A stretch of DNA of 10,915 bases, taken from contig JAUWXC010000010.1 in assembly GCA_030616565.1 (NCBI GenBank), positions 1 through 10,915 of the forward strand, written 5' to 3'. A program made the translations under genes and the position numbers. Positions 1-6,693 of the stretch are shown here, piece by piece (positions within the stretch are counted from its first letter, which is position 1; every line of letters starts with the position of its first letter). Source of the DNA: Methanocellales archaeon. Its GTDB lineage: Archaea > Halobacteriota > UBA148 > JAUWXC01. Below the pieces are notes generated by a model that was not told the DNA's origin, searched no databases, and worked only from the letters and a program-made list of their open reading frames with translations.

Positions 1-140
1 CATTCCACATCAAGCCCCATCATCGATCCTGCGCTCACAGTCCGAATACAAATGGTACTGTAAGCCCATTCATCCAAAAATAGATCGACCACCTGAGAGA
101 TTCCCAAATTTCCAAGTTTTACAAATCCTATTTTGACCAT
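1..140 (-). CDS. mtd: F420-dependent methylenetetrahydromethanopterin dehydrogenase, N-terminal fragment
   Basis: Only the first 46 codons lie in the window; the gene continues past the left edge. The translation begins MVKIGFVKLGNLGISQ, followed by DLFLDE and a hydrophobic strand. This matches the Mtd N-terminus, which in the family runs roughly KxGNxGxS...DxxLDERAD. Mtd reversibly reduces methenyl-H4MPT+ to methylene-H4MPT with F420H2 in the cytoplasm. The ATG at 140 sits 2 nt after the mer stop and is preceded by a strong Shine-Dalgarno GGAGGT (149-154) with 8 nt spacing. Position next to mer, which uses the product of Mtd and the same cofactor, supports the call. One oddity is DEWAYS where most family members have DERADR. 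The short fragment limits certainty, but the N-terminal match is specific. Confidence 0.85.
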   Translation of the reverse strand, partial: MVKIGFVKLGNLGISQVVDLFLDEWAYSTICIRTVSAGSMMGLDVE

Positions 141-142
141 GA

Positions 143-1105
143 TCAGATACCTCCTATGATCTCCTCGCCAATAATCTTGATCGAAGTTGGCACGTCCGGA
201 CCAATAGGGGAGCCCGCTACCACTTGCGTAACCCCCATATCAAATAGCTCCTTTACCCTCTGGATACAATGATCCGGCGTGCCGTAGATCGAAAATGCAT
301 CTGTCATTTGGTCTGTGACAGATGAAAACGCCGCACGAAAATCGCCTCTGGCAAGTGCATTTTTGACTGGCGCTACGTCTGCAGGGCTTATATCATGTCG
401 TTCTAGGACCTGGGGAGGCGATCCAGCTGCGATGAAGGCAACTGCCGGTGTTGCGGCCTTCTTTGCCTCTTCTGCGTCTTTGTCAACGGAGAAGCTGGCA
501 TAGGCAGCGATGTCAAAGTTCTTGGGAGCACTTTCCCTGACCTTTGGGATGGCATATTTAAAATCAGCGGGATGAGAGGCGTTGATTAAAACCCCGTTGC
601 CTATTGCTCCCGCCGTCTTGAGCATCACAGGACCCTGCGCCCCGATATAGATCGGAATGTCAGGACGTTGGAACGTCAGCTTTGCGTCCTTGACGACGAA
701 GAATTTTCCATTGAAGGTGACTCTATCTCCATTTAGGAGACGCCTTATAATCTCTACTGCTTCCTTCAACCTTGCCACGGGCTTATTTATCTGCAAACCC
801 AGCGAGCCCAATGTGGACCTGTCGCCGGCTCCAATGCCGAGCATAGCCCTTCCGTTCGATATCTCATCGATTGTGGCGATGGCAGAGGCGGTTAGAGCAG
901 GATGGATCTGGTATGTGTTGGTCACGCCGGGTCCAAGTTTCACTTGCGTGGTTCTTTTGGCGATCAGAGCCAGTGTTGCATAGACGCTCCGATTGTTATA
1001 GTGATCTGTGACCCATATCGCATCGAACCCATTATTTTCAGCTAAAATGCAATACTCTACTAGCGCATCCAATGGGATATCTGGTACGAATTCTATGCCG
1101 AACAC
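143..1105 (-). CDS. mer: F420-dependent 5,10-methylenetetrahydromethanopterin reductase
   Basis: Mer interconverts methylene-H4MPT and methyl-H4MPT with F420H2; it is a cytoplasmic TIM-barrel enzyme of the bacterial luciferase superfamily. Family hallmarks are visible in order: FGIEFVP at the start, VTDHYNNRSVY, KLGPGVTN, ASAIATIDEISNGRA, LGIGAGD, IYIGAQGP, KTAGAIGNGVLINAS, AFIAAGSPP and GVTQVVAGSPIGPD near the C-terminus. I prefer the GTG start at 1105. It is preceded by GGTGAT with the same GGTG-5 nt-start spacing seen at other genes here. It gives a 320-residue protein starting MFGIEFVP, like characterised Mer proteins (about 321 residues, MKFGIEFVP). In-frame ATGs at 1132 (ATGA overlap with fwdC) and 1126 would add nine or seven residues and cannot be excluded. 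The identity is secure. Its presence separates this genome from typical ANME-1, which lacks Mer. Confidence 0.96.
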   Translation of the reverse strand: MFGIEFVPDIPLDALVEYCILAENNGFDAIWVTDHYNNRSVYATLALIAKRTTQVKLGPGVTNTYQIHPALTASAIATIDEISNGRAMLGIGAGDRSTLGSLGLQINKPVARLKEAVEIIRRLLNGDRVTFNGKFFVVKDAKLTFQRPDIPIYIGAQGPVMLKTAGAIGNGVLINASHPADFKYAIPKVRESAPKNFDIAAYASFSVDKDAEEAKKAATPAVAFIAAGSPPQVLERHDISPADVAPVKNALARGDFRAAFSSVTDQMTDAFSIYGTPDHCIQRVKELFDMGVTQVVAGSPIGPDVPTSIKIIGEEIIGGI

Positions 1106-1108
1106 AAA

Positions 1109-1114
1109 ATCACC
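1109..1114 (-). promoter_or_regulatory. Shine-Dalgarno site supporting the GTG start of mer
   Basis: On the minus strand GGTGAT ends 3 nt before a GTG at 1105. This is a perfect match to part of the archaeal anti-SD complement GGAGGTGAT. GGTG lies 5 nt from the start, the same distance as at fwdC, hdrC and the fdhB-like gene. The competing ATGs at 1132 and 1126 have only a GAGG inside the fwdC end (1134-1137), 1 and 7 nt away. This favours the shorter Mer. Confidence 0.6.
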
Positions 1115-1128
1115 ATTTCTAATCATCG

Positions 1129-1896
1129 TCATTCCTCGGGTATGATATTAACGTAAAGTGTGCCAGATCCACCTCTGGTCAGATCGCCGGTAAATTTCTT
1201 CAGCTTGAGGGAATCTATGATTTCCGTCCCTTCGAACCTAAATGACGGTAGCATCTCCAGGACCTTCCCCTTTATCACTATCATACCATTCTTCATTTCA
1301 CCGCCTGGTAGCGTGACATCGCCCTCGATTATTATTTTTCCTCCAGACATGTTCAAACCAGGCAATAAACCTGCGCTGCCCTTGACGATTATTTCTCCGC
1401 CACCCATATGTCCACCCACATAGTCTCCGGCGTCCCCTTTCACCCTAATTACTCCACCCCTCATGCCTTTCTCTACACCCCAGTACCCGGCTCCGAGGTA
1501 GTTGCCGGCGTTACCCTCCACGACCAGCTCGCCGCCTCTCATCTCTCTACCTGCCCAAGCATCCGCATCACCTTTAACAATCACCTTTCCCCCTGACATC
1601 ATGGCACCGCAATGCATGTCGACGTTGCCGTTTATCGTTATCTCACCTGAAGTCATTCCCTCTCCTATTCTCTTTATCCTGGATGCGTCACCCTCGATTA
1701 CGATCTTCGCTCCTTCCTTGTCTACTCCTTCAACCTTGACATCGAAGAGAGAGCCCAACTTAACCTCTTTGTTTCCATGCCAGAGGGCAATCGATTCTAT
1801 TTCGCTTTTGCCTTTTCCAGCAAAGTTGTCTGGTTTGATCGCCTCCGCCTCTACGGGTACCTTGAAGGCCTTTTTAGGGGTTAGCGTAACTTGCAT
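1129..1896 (-). CDS. fwdC: Formylmethanofuran dehydrogenase subunit C
   Basis: FwdC is the structural beta-helix subunit of tungsten/molybdenum formylmethanofuran dehydrogenase. It is related to the C-terminal domain of glutamate synthase and packs FwdA against FwdBD. The 255-residue protein has a short N-terminal domain (about residues 1-75). It is followed by glycine-rich repeats such as GEITINGNVDMHCGAMMSGG, GKVIVKGDADAWAGREMRGG, GELVVEGNAGNYLGAGYWG, GEIIVKGSAGLLPGLNMSGG and GKIIIEGDVTLPGG. These are the GxxGxxxG-type strands of a right-handed parallel beta-helix. The ATG is 2 nt after the fwdA stop, with GGTG (1902-1905) 5 nt upstream. Gene order A-C is usual for Fwd operons. The length is slightly below the roughly 270 residues of methanogen FwdC. 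The gltB-domain alternative is rejected because the fwd neighbours fix the assignment. Confidence 0.95.
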   Translation of the reverse strand: MQVTLTPKKAFKVPVEAEAIKPDNFAGKGKSEIESIALWHGNKEVKLGSLFDVKVEGVDKEGAKIVIEGDASRIKRIGEGMTSGEITINGNVDMHCGAMMSGGKVIVKGDADAWAGREMRGGELVVEGNAGNYLGAGYWGVEKGMRGGVIRVKGDAGDYVGGHMGGGEIIVKGSAGLLPGLNMSGGKIIIEGDVTLPGGEMKNGMIVIKGKVLEMLPSFRFEGTEIIDSLKLKKFTGDLTRGGSGTLYVNIIPEE

Positions 1897-1898
1897 TT

Positions 1899-3575
1899 TT
1901 ACACCTTTGTTTTGATTTCGATCGGATGCGGGAGATATGCGTCCTGCACGGGATAATTCGCTAGGTTCACCGAGTAGTACTTCTCAAACTTCCCTGTCAG
2001 GTCACCGAGCATGTCCTTTGTAGGTTTTCCATCAAATTCTGGGTTAACCCAATACGTCCTTCCCTCTGGAACTGCAACGATCTCCCCATCCTTTACGACG
2101 ATCTCCCCGCCTTTTATCGTGTACTTTGCACGTAAAAGGGCGGACTGGATTTTCTTGGCTTCTTTCTCCTCTGGTGAAACATCATATATCGCAACATCGG
2201 CGTCTGCGCCTACACCGAGATGGCCCTTTCCATATCTATCGAGTCCAAGAATCCTTGCAGGTGCAGCCCTTGTCATTATTGCGATGTCGTTCCAGTCTAA
2301 CTCCCTCTCAATCGAGGGGAGGATCGCCCTCTTATTGATGGCTTTGTGAACGTTTGCCATGACCTCCTCCCTCTTCTGCCTGCTCATCAGCAGTGAAATG
2401 ACGATCGGATACGTAATAAATGGAGCACCGTTGGGGTGATCCGTTGTTAGCACTATCTTCCATGGGTCTTTTATGAGCAACGCCAGCTCCAGTCCAATCG
2501 CCCATTGAATCGTGTTGACAGCCACTTTTGACGAATATAAAAATGGAGTGATACCACCTCCTGTCTCGAGCTCTACGTCTAAGTTCGTCCATTTCCTCCC
2601 CGTTATCGTGTGCAGTCCATACTCAAGGGGACCATCCGCCGTCATCGTCGTCGTGTCCCCAAGCATCACCTGTCCCATGTCTATCGTCACATGCTTCTTC
2701 ACATTCACATACTTGGCAATCTCATCCACTTTCGATTCAAAGTCCTTCCAGCTGGACCCGCCATAGGAGTGGAACTGGACATGCGTGGCATGCATGACCT
2801 GGCGATTCTTGTTCGATCTGCCTTTTATAACATCAAATGATTTCAGCGTCGTTTCATAGTTTCCTGGATGCCCGAGATCATTGCAATGTATGTGGATGGA
2901 ATGAGGTAGGTTCAGCATCTCATTCGCCTCCGCAAGACTGCCGATGATATCCCTTGGTGTGACGTCAAAATTGGGTACGGAATCGTCTATGTTTACATTC
3001 TTTCCCCATCCCCATGCCTCATCTCCCCCCGGGTTCACTATTTTCACGCCATAGGCCTTTACGGCTTTTATCATCCAAGCAACGTATGCAGCCAGCTTTT
3101 TTGTTTCACCCGATTTAACATACTCCATGGTCATCCAATTGTTATCAAGCAAAGCAAGGATTGCGTTATCCAAAATAGGAGTATCGATTAGCTCCTCATG
3201 CGTATGACGTGCTAGTAAAGGTGGAGTCGCCGGCTCCATGACGAAGGTATATCCCATCTTTGCATATCTATAGCCAGTTGCATAGGTGTTTGGCACAGAA
3301 TATCCTGTGCATGCCCTAGTGAGTTTGCCTCTGGGTTCAGTTCCTTTCCTACCATCCTCGGGCCTGAGAAGTCTCCCGGCGTTTATCTTGCCGCCTGCTA
3401 TATGCGCATGTATGTCAACGCCCCCGGGCATTACCAACTTCCCATCGGCATCGATCACCTTGGGACTTTTTACCTTTGACACTATTTTATCATCCTTGAC
3501 GCAGATGTCCATTTTTTCCCCGCAGATTTCGTTGAGGGGATCGTATACGACGCCATTTTTGATCAACAGCTCCAT
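1899..3575 (-). CDS. fwdA: Formylmethanofuran dehydrogenase subunit A, amidohydrolase subunit
   Basis: FwdA is a binuclear-metal amidohydrolase that condenses formate, tunnelled from FwdBD, with methanofuran (or the reverse). The 558-residue protein shows the expected metal and catalytic set: H56 and H58 in VDIHAHI; K178 in VKIVNPGGDEAWGWG, the lysine carboxylated in Methanothermobacter FwdA; H228/H230 in HSIHIHCND; H262/H265 in HATHVQFH; and D379 in TTDHPNGAPF, equivalent to the catalytic Asp. The N- and C-terminal beta segments (LLIKNGVVYDP; GHLGVGADADVAIYD) are typical of the amidohydrolase superfamily. The ATG at 3575 lies 1 nt after the fwdB stop. A clear SD, GAGGTGA (3581-3587), precedes it, so the in-frame ATG at 3632 inside fwdB is rejected. 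All key residues are present and the enzyme should be active. Confidence 0.97.
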   Translation of the reverse strand: MELLIKNGVVYDPLNEICGEKMDICVKDDKIVSKVKSPKVIDADGKLVMPGGVDIHAHIAGGKINAGRLLRPEDGRKGTEPRGKLTRACTGYSVPNTYATGYRYAKMGYTFVMEPATPPLLARHTHEELIDTPILDNAILALLDNNWMTMEYVKSGETKKLAAYVAWMIKAVKAYGVKIVNPGGDEAWGWGKNVNIDDSVPNFDVTPRDIIGSLAEANEMLNLPHSIHIHCNDLGHPGNYETTLKSFDVIKGRSNKNRQVMHATHVQFHSYGGSSWKDFESKVDEIAKYVNVKKHVTIDMGQVMLGDTTTMTADGPLEYGLHTITGRKWTNLDVELETGGGITPFLYSSKVAVNTIQWAIGLELALLIKDPWKIVLTTDHPNGAPFITYPIVISLLMSRQKREEVMANVHKAINKRAILPSIERELDWNDIAIMTRAAPARILGLDRYGKGHLGVGADADVAIYDVSPEEKEAKKIQSALLRAKYTIKGGEIVVKDGEIVAVPEGRTYWVNPEFDGKPTKDMLGDLTGKFEKYYSVNLANYPVQDAYLPHPIEIKTKV

Positions 3576-3576
3576 G

Positions 3577-4866
3577 TTATTCACCTCTGCGCTCTCTGAC
3601 TTTGTCCAGTATCCTGCCCAAAATTTCCTCATCTGACAAGTGGTTTGGCTCTATGACTTTCCTCAGTCTTATCGGCACTTTATCCATCCTATATGCGGTG
3701 CCCTCAACCTCGACTCCAGCTATGGCAGACGGAATGACGACATCTGCTAACTCCATAGTAGGATTCGGATAGGGGTCTATTTGAATGAGAGGTATCTTTG
3801 CCAGATGCTCCACGGATTTACGTGGAAAATGCGCTGCGGGATCGGATGCAACTATCAGGGCAGAGTCACACTCTTTTCTATTTAAAATGTCCACTGCAGA
3901 CGTCTCCCCCGGATTGTACCAGGGCTGGCCCCGTGAGAAGTCGACTGCGAACGGAAATCCAGTTTCCCATGTGCACACCTGATTGAAGCCGGTTACGTTG
4001 TAGTGACCTCTCATGGGCATTATCACGAATTTCGTATGTGCGTTGAGCTCTCTTACCAGGGATATTGCGTTGACGACGTTGTTGTGCCTCCCCCTGGTGT
4101 GCGTTAAGCCCAGGCCGAAAAAGATGACGCCGAACCTAGCATCTTTCATCTTCTCCACGAGCTCAATTAATCTCTCTTTTGAGACCCCCCCTACGCAAGA
4201 GGGCACGATATCCTCTTCTCCAGCTAGGATCGCTCTAAGCGCAGACAGCACAGGGTAATCCTCTCCAGGAGCGACTTGGATGAACTCGTCCGCTACTTCC
4301 ACTGTCGTCGTTTTTCTGACATCAACCACCACTACCTTTTTCCCTTTTCTACCCTCTTCACTGAAAAACCCTCTCGGGAAGCTCGTGTACCTGCTCATAT
4401 GTCTAGGATGCGCCTCTGCTTGATTGGAACCCCAGTATATGATTAAATCCGCTCTGTTCTTTATTTGGCCGAGGGTGCAAGATGGTAGCCCGACGTTTTG
4501 GATGGCTAAAATGGATGGACCATGGCACACGGAGGCAGTGTTATCGATGACCGCGCCCATCTCCTCTGCAAGTTCGATTCCTTTCTTGTGCGCCTCACAG
4601 GTTGTAGAACTCCAGCCATATATTAATGGGCGAATCGAATTTACGAGAATCTCCGCCGTCTTGTCGACCGCATCCTCATATGTGGTCTCCTTCAGCTCGC
4701 CACTCTCTCGAATCATGGGTGTGGTAATTCTCTCGTGCCCCATCATCTTGCTCACACCCATCTCACATGCCTCTTTTACCTCGACGATCTTATTGTTCTC
4801 CACTTCGACGACGACATCGTCACACAAAGCACCGCAGAATGGGCACAGCACATCTGTGATGGTCAT
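3577..4866 (-). CDS. fwdB: Formylmethanofuran dehydrogenase subunit B, W/Mo-bis-MGD catalytic subunit
   Basis: FwdB reduces CO2 to formate at a molybdopterin-bound tungsten or molybdenum centre; it is a formate-dehydrogenase-like protein. The 429-residue sequence starts MTITDVLCPFCGALCDD. It provides CxxCxxxC (C8, C11, C15) and C34 for one [4Fe-4S] cluster. The metal ligand is C114 in NTASVCHGPSI, followed by H115 as in structurally known FwdB. R286 in MPMRGHYNVTG fits the conserved active-site arginine. Later molybdopterin-contact segments include IVASDPAAHFPR and DVVIPSAIAGVEVEGTAYR. The ligand is cysteine, not selenocysteine: the codon is not TGA. The ATG overlaps the fwdD stop (ATGA), with GGAGG (4874-4878) 7 nt upstream. 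Whether the metal is W or Mo cannot be told, so fmdB is an equally valid name. Confidence 0.96.
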   Translation of the reverse strand: MTITDVLCPFCGALCDDVVVEVENNKIVEVKEACEMGVSKMMGHERITTPMIRESGELKETTYEDAVDKTAEILVNSIRPLIYGWSSTTCEAHKKGIELAEEMGAVIDNTASVCHGPSILAIQNVGLPSCTLGQIKNRADLIIYWGSNQAEAHPRHMSRYTSFPRGFFSEEGRKGKKVVVVDVRKTTTVEVADEFIQVAPGEDYPVLSALRAILAGEEDIVPSCVGGVSKERLIELVEKMKDARFGVIFFGLGLTHTRGRHNNVVNAISLVRELNAHTKFVIMPMRGHYNVTGFNQVCTWETGFPFAVDFSRGQPWYNPGETSAVDILNRKECDSALIVASDPAAHFPRKSVEHLAKIPLIQIDPYPNPTMELADVVIPSAIAGVEVEGTAYRMDKVPIRLRKVIEPNHLSDEEILGRILDKVRERRGE

Positions 4867-5243
4867 TTAACATCCTCCATCAATTCTTTTATCGTTGGTA
4901 TGGATTCGTATGAAAGTCCCACCTCGGCATCCATCCCTTTGTAGTGTGGCATTCCACATCCGCCGGTATCCGGATCTATCACCCTATTTGCCCACGGCCC
5001 CATCGGGATGAACGCTATGCCCGCTGGATTCTCATTGTTGACCTTGGCCATCACCACAACTTCTCCAAAACGTGATTTCACCCGAACGTTACCCTCATCC
5101 CTGATACCCAGCTCGGCCACATCTCTTTCGTTCAGTTCGCAGACGGCTGCTGCCTTGAGATATTCGTCTGACATCTTGTTTTCCAGATGGATGCCCTGCT
5201 CGACGAGTCTTCCTGTAATCAATTTTACATCGATTTTTTTCAT
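4863..5243 (-). CDS. fwdD: Formylmethanofuran dehydrogenase subunit D, molybdopterin dinucleotide-binding domain
   Basis: FwdD is the small molydopterin-dinucleotide-binding subunit that completes the FwdB active site, like the C-terminal domain of other bis-MGD oxidoreductases. The 126-residue protein shows LITGRLVEQGIHLENKMS, then NERDVAELGIRDEGNVRVKS, GEVVVMAKV, and GIAFIPMGPWANRVIDPDTG followed by GCGMPHYKG. The last stretch is highly typical of FwdD/FmdD. The start is the second ATG of ATG-TTC-ATG (5243): GGAG lies 6 nt before it but directly abuts the first ATG (5249). An open frame runs upstream to 5450 but lies inside hdrB and has no family similarity. The gene follows hdrB by 11 nt, the largest clear gap in the operon and the junction between the Hdr and Fwd modules. 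Confidence 0.94.
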   Translation of the reverse strand: MKKIDVKLITGRLVEQGIHLENKMSDEYLKAAAVCELNERDVAELGIRDEGNVRVKSRFGEVVVMAKVNNENPAGIAFIPMGPWANRVIDPDTGGCGMPHYKGMDAEVGLSYESIPTIKELMEDVK

Positions 5244-5249
5244 GAACAT

Positions 5250-5254
5250 CTCCC
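5250..5254 (-). promoter_or_regulatory. Shine-Dalgarno site that sets the fwdD start
   Basis: The minus strand reads GGGAG directly after the hdrB stop codon, 6 nt before the ATG at 5243. The alternative ATG at 5249 touches the SD and would leave no spacing. The long upstream open frame (to 5450) is therefore not part of fwdD. Confidence 0.55.
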
Positions 5255-6115
5255 TCACTCTATGCATATGGATTCTAACAATTTCATCGGAGCCACCATG
5301 TTTTTGTCTAATCCAAGCTCTTTTACTCCCAGTCCCAGCGCAAGACCCAATAGTTGGGTAAAATACAGGGCAGGCAGGTCTATGGTGATACCATATCTGG
5401 ACTCGATGTTCGACTGCTGAAAGTCCAGCATGGTATGACACAGGGGACATGTTACGACTATGCAGTTCGAGCCGCCCTCTTTTGCCCCGTCTATGATTTT
5501 TTTCGCCATCTCCAGCGCAAAATCCTCCTTATTTGCCAGCAAGCCACCGCCGCAACAGCTCACTTTATGGGAATATGGCAGACACTCAGCACCTGTCGCC
5601 TTGATCAGGTCATCCAGCGATTGTGGATCCTCTGGATCGTCGAATTTAGCGATCTCGGATGGTCTGACGATCAGACATCCATAATATGGCACCGCGTTCA
5701 CCCCTTCTAACGGGGCCTTCACACCTTTCGATATTCTCTCCAGACCGACATCATTTACGATAATATCCAAAAGATGTCGTACCCCAACTCTTCCCTGGTA
5801 TTGTCCATCTATCGTCTCGTTTATCTTCTTTCTGAATTTCTCATCTTCTTTTACCATTTTATTCGCTTTGGAGAGTTTGTGGAAGCAAACACTGCACGGC
5901 GCTACTATGTCGAGCCCCTCTTTTTCAGCGAGCGCCAAGTTCCTTGCCGATAATGGGATGGATAGGGAATCCCTCGCTTCTACAGCGCCGCAACAATTCC
6001 AGTCGTCCAACTCGATCAGCTCTATGCCCAGTTTTCTGCAAACCGCCCTCGTGGACATATCGTACTCCACAGCGCTTCCGTGAAGATAACAACCAGGGTA
6101 ATATGCGAACTTCAT
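5255..6115 (-). CDS. hdrB: CoB-CoM heterodisulfide reductase subunit B
   Basis: HdrB is the catalytic subunit that reduces (or forms) the CoM-S-S-CoB heterodisulfide at two non-cubane [4Fe-4S] clusters bound by CCG domains. The 286-residue protein has both CCG motifs intact. The first uses C9, C41-C42-G43, C74 and C77 (FAYYPGC, WNCCGAVEA, APCSVCF). The second uses C147, C187-C188-G189, C223 and C226 (YYGCLIVRP, VSCCGGG, VTCPLCHTML). No transmembrane segments are evident, consistent with soluble HdrABC. The ATG overlaps the hdrC stop (ATGA) and a weak GAGG (6126-6129) lies upstream. The order hdrC-hdrB is the usual pair in methanogens. Because many CCG proteins act on other substrates, heterodisulfide specificity is inferred from the two full motifs and from the Hdr/Fwd context. 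Confidence 0.94.
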   Translation of the reverse strand: MKFAYYPGCYLHGSAVEYDMSTRAVCRKLGIELIELDDWNCCGAVEARDSLSIPLSARNLALAEKEGLDIVAPCSVCFHKLSKANKMVKEDEKFRKKINETIDGQYQGRVGVRHLLDIIVNDVGLERISKGVKAPLEGVNAVPYYGCLIVRPSEIAKFDDPEDPQSLDDLIKATGAECLPYSHKVSCCGGGLLANKEDFALEMAKKIIDGAKEGGSNCIVVTCPLCHTMLDFQQSNIESRYGITIDLPALYFTQLLGLALGLGVKELGLDKNMVAPMKLLESICIE

Positions 6116-6693
6116 TTTTTATTCGCCTCGACAATCTTGAATATTCGCCCTATCTGTTTCATACCCTTAATCTTCTGCGGTAACAATCTGAGCTTCCCTT
6201 TTCTAAACATGACAAATCCATCAGGTGCGCTGGATAGCAGTCCAGTTGCACCTTTGCTCAAGAGCACAAGATGTACGAAAAATTTTATCTCAAAAAGTCT
6301 GCCGTATTTTCTTATCAGGTCGTTGAAGACCCCGTCAAGACGCGGCTTCAGACTTTTTATCTTTATATTGCCCTCTTTGCCCTCCCTCTCCGCTATATTT
6401 GTTATGGCATGCAGCACTTCTGTTATTCCCACGCCTTGCGGACAGTGCTCATGACACGCATAGCACCTGGAGCAAAGCCAGATAATGTCGCTGGATAGTA
6501 CTTCTTTCTTCATACCAAGGACTGCCATTCGCATGATCTTGAGTGGGTCATACCGCTCGTCAATCTCTCTCACCGGACAGCTCGATGTGCATGTTCCGCA
6601 CTGGTAACACATGAGAATGTTCTCGCCACCTGCTTCTTTTATCTCGTCCACGAATCTGGGATCGGTATCCGTCAGCCTTATCGCTTCGGTCAT
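6112..6693 (-). CDS. hdrC: CoB-CoM heterodisulfide reductase subunit C
   Basis: HdrC is an iron-sulfur electron carrier linking HdrA to HdrB. The 193-residue protein has two complete [4Fe-4S] motifs: C29, C32, C35, C39 (CYQCGTCTSSCP) and C74, C77, C80, C84 (CSRCYACHEHCP). An alpha-helical C-terminal half (about 100-193) follows. The ATG at 6693 overlaps the preceding stop (ATGA) and has GAGGTG at 6699-6704 with 5 nt spacing, so the longer open frame up to 6840, which lies in the upstream gene, is rejected. The hydrophobic stretch FFVHLVLLSKGATGLL (139-154) is short and looks like a buried helix rather than a membrane segment. It is a separate soluble HdrC, not fused to a HdrE-like membrane subunit. 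Confidence 0.94.
   Translation of the reverse strand: MTEAIRLTDTDPRFVDEIKEAGGENILMCYQCGTCTSSCPVREIDERYDPLKIMRMAVLGMKKEVLSSDIIWLCSRCYACHEHCPQGVGITEVLHAITNIAEREGKEGNIKIKSLKPRLDGVFNDLIRKYGRLFEIKFFVHLVLLSKGATGLLSSAPDGFVMFRKGKLRLLPQKIKGMKQIGRIFKIVEANKK

Noticed and set aside
1502-1915. Plus-strand open frames opposite fwdC and fwdA
   Set aside because: They are low-complexity Ser/Pro/Thr translations antisense to strongly conserved Fwd subunits, with no start signal.
3576-3632. N-terminal extension of fwdA into fwdB
   Set aside because: The family N-terminus MELLIKNGVVYDP begins at 3575 behind a clear GAGGTGA; the extension lies inside the fwdB end.
3577-4866. Formate dehydrogenase alpha subunit (FdhA) instead of FwdB
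   Set aside because: The length of 429 residues, the CPFCGALCDD N-terminus, and the separate FwdD, FwdA and FwdC neighbours fit FwdB; FdhA is much longer and includes the dinucleotide-binding domain.
5244-5450. N-terminal extension of fwdD into hdrB
   Set aside because: The extension overlaps the coding end of hdrB in another frame, does not resemble FwdD, and a proper SD plus ATG exists at 5243.
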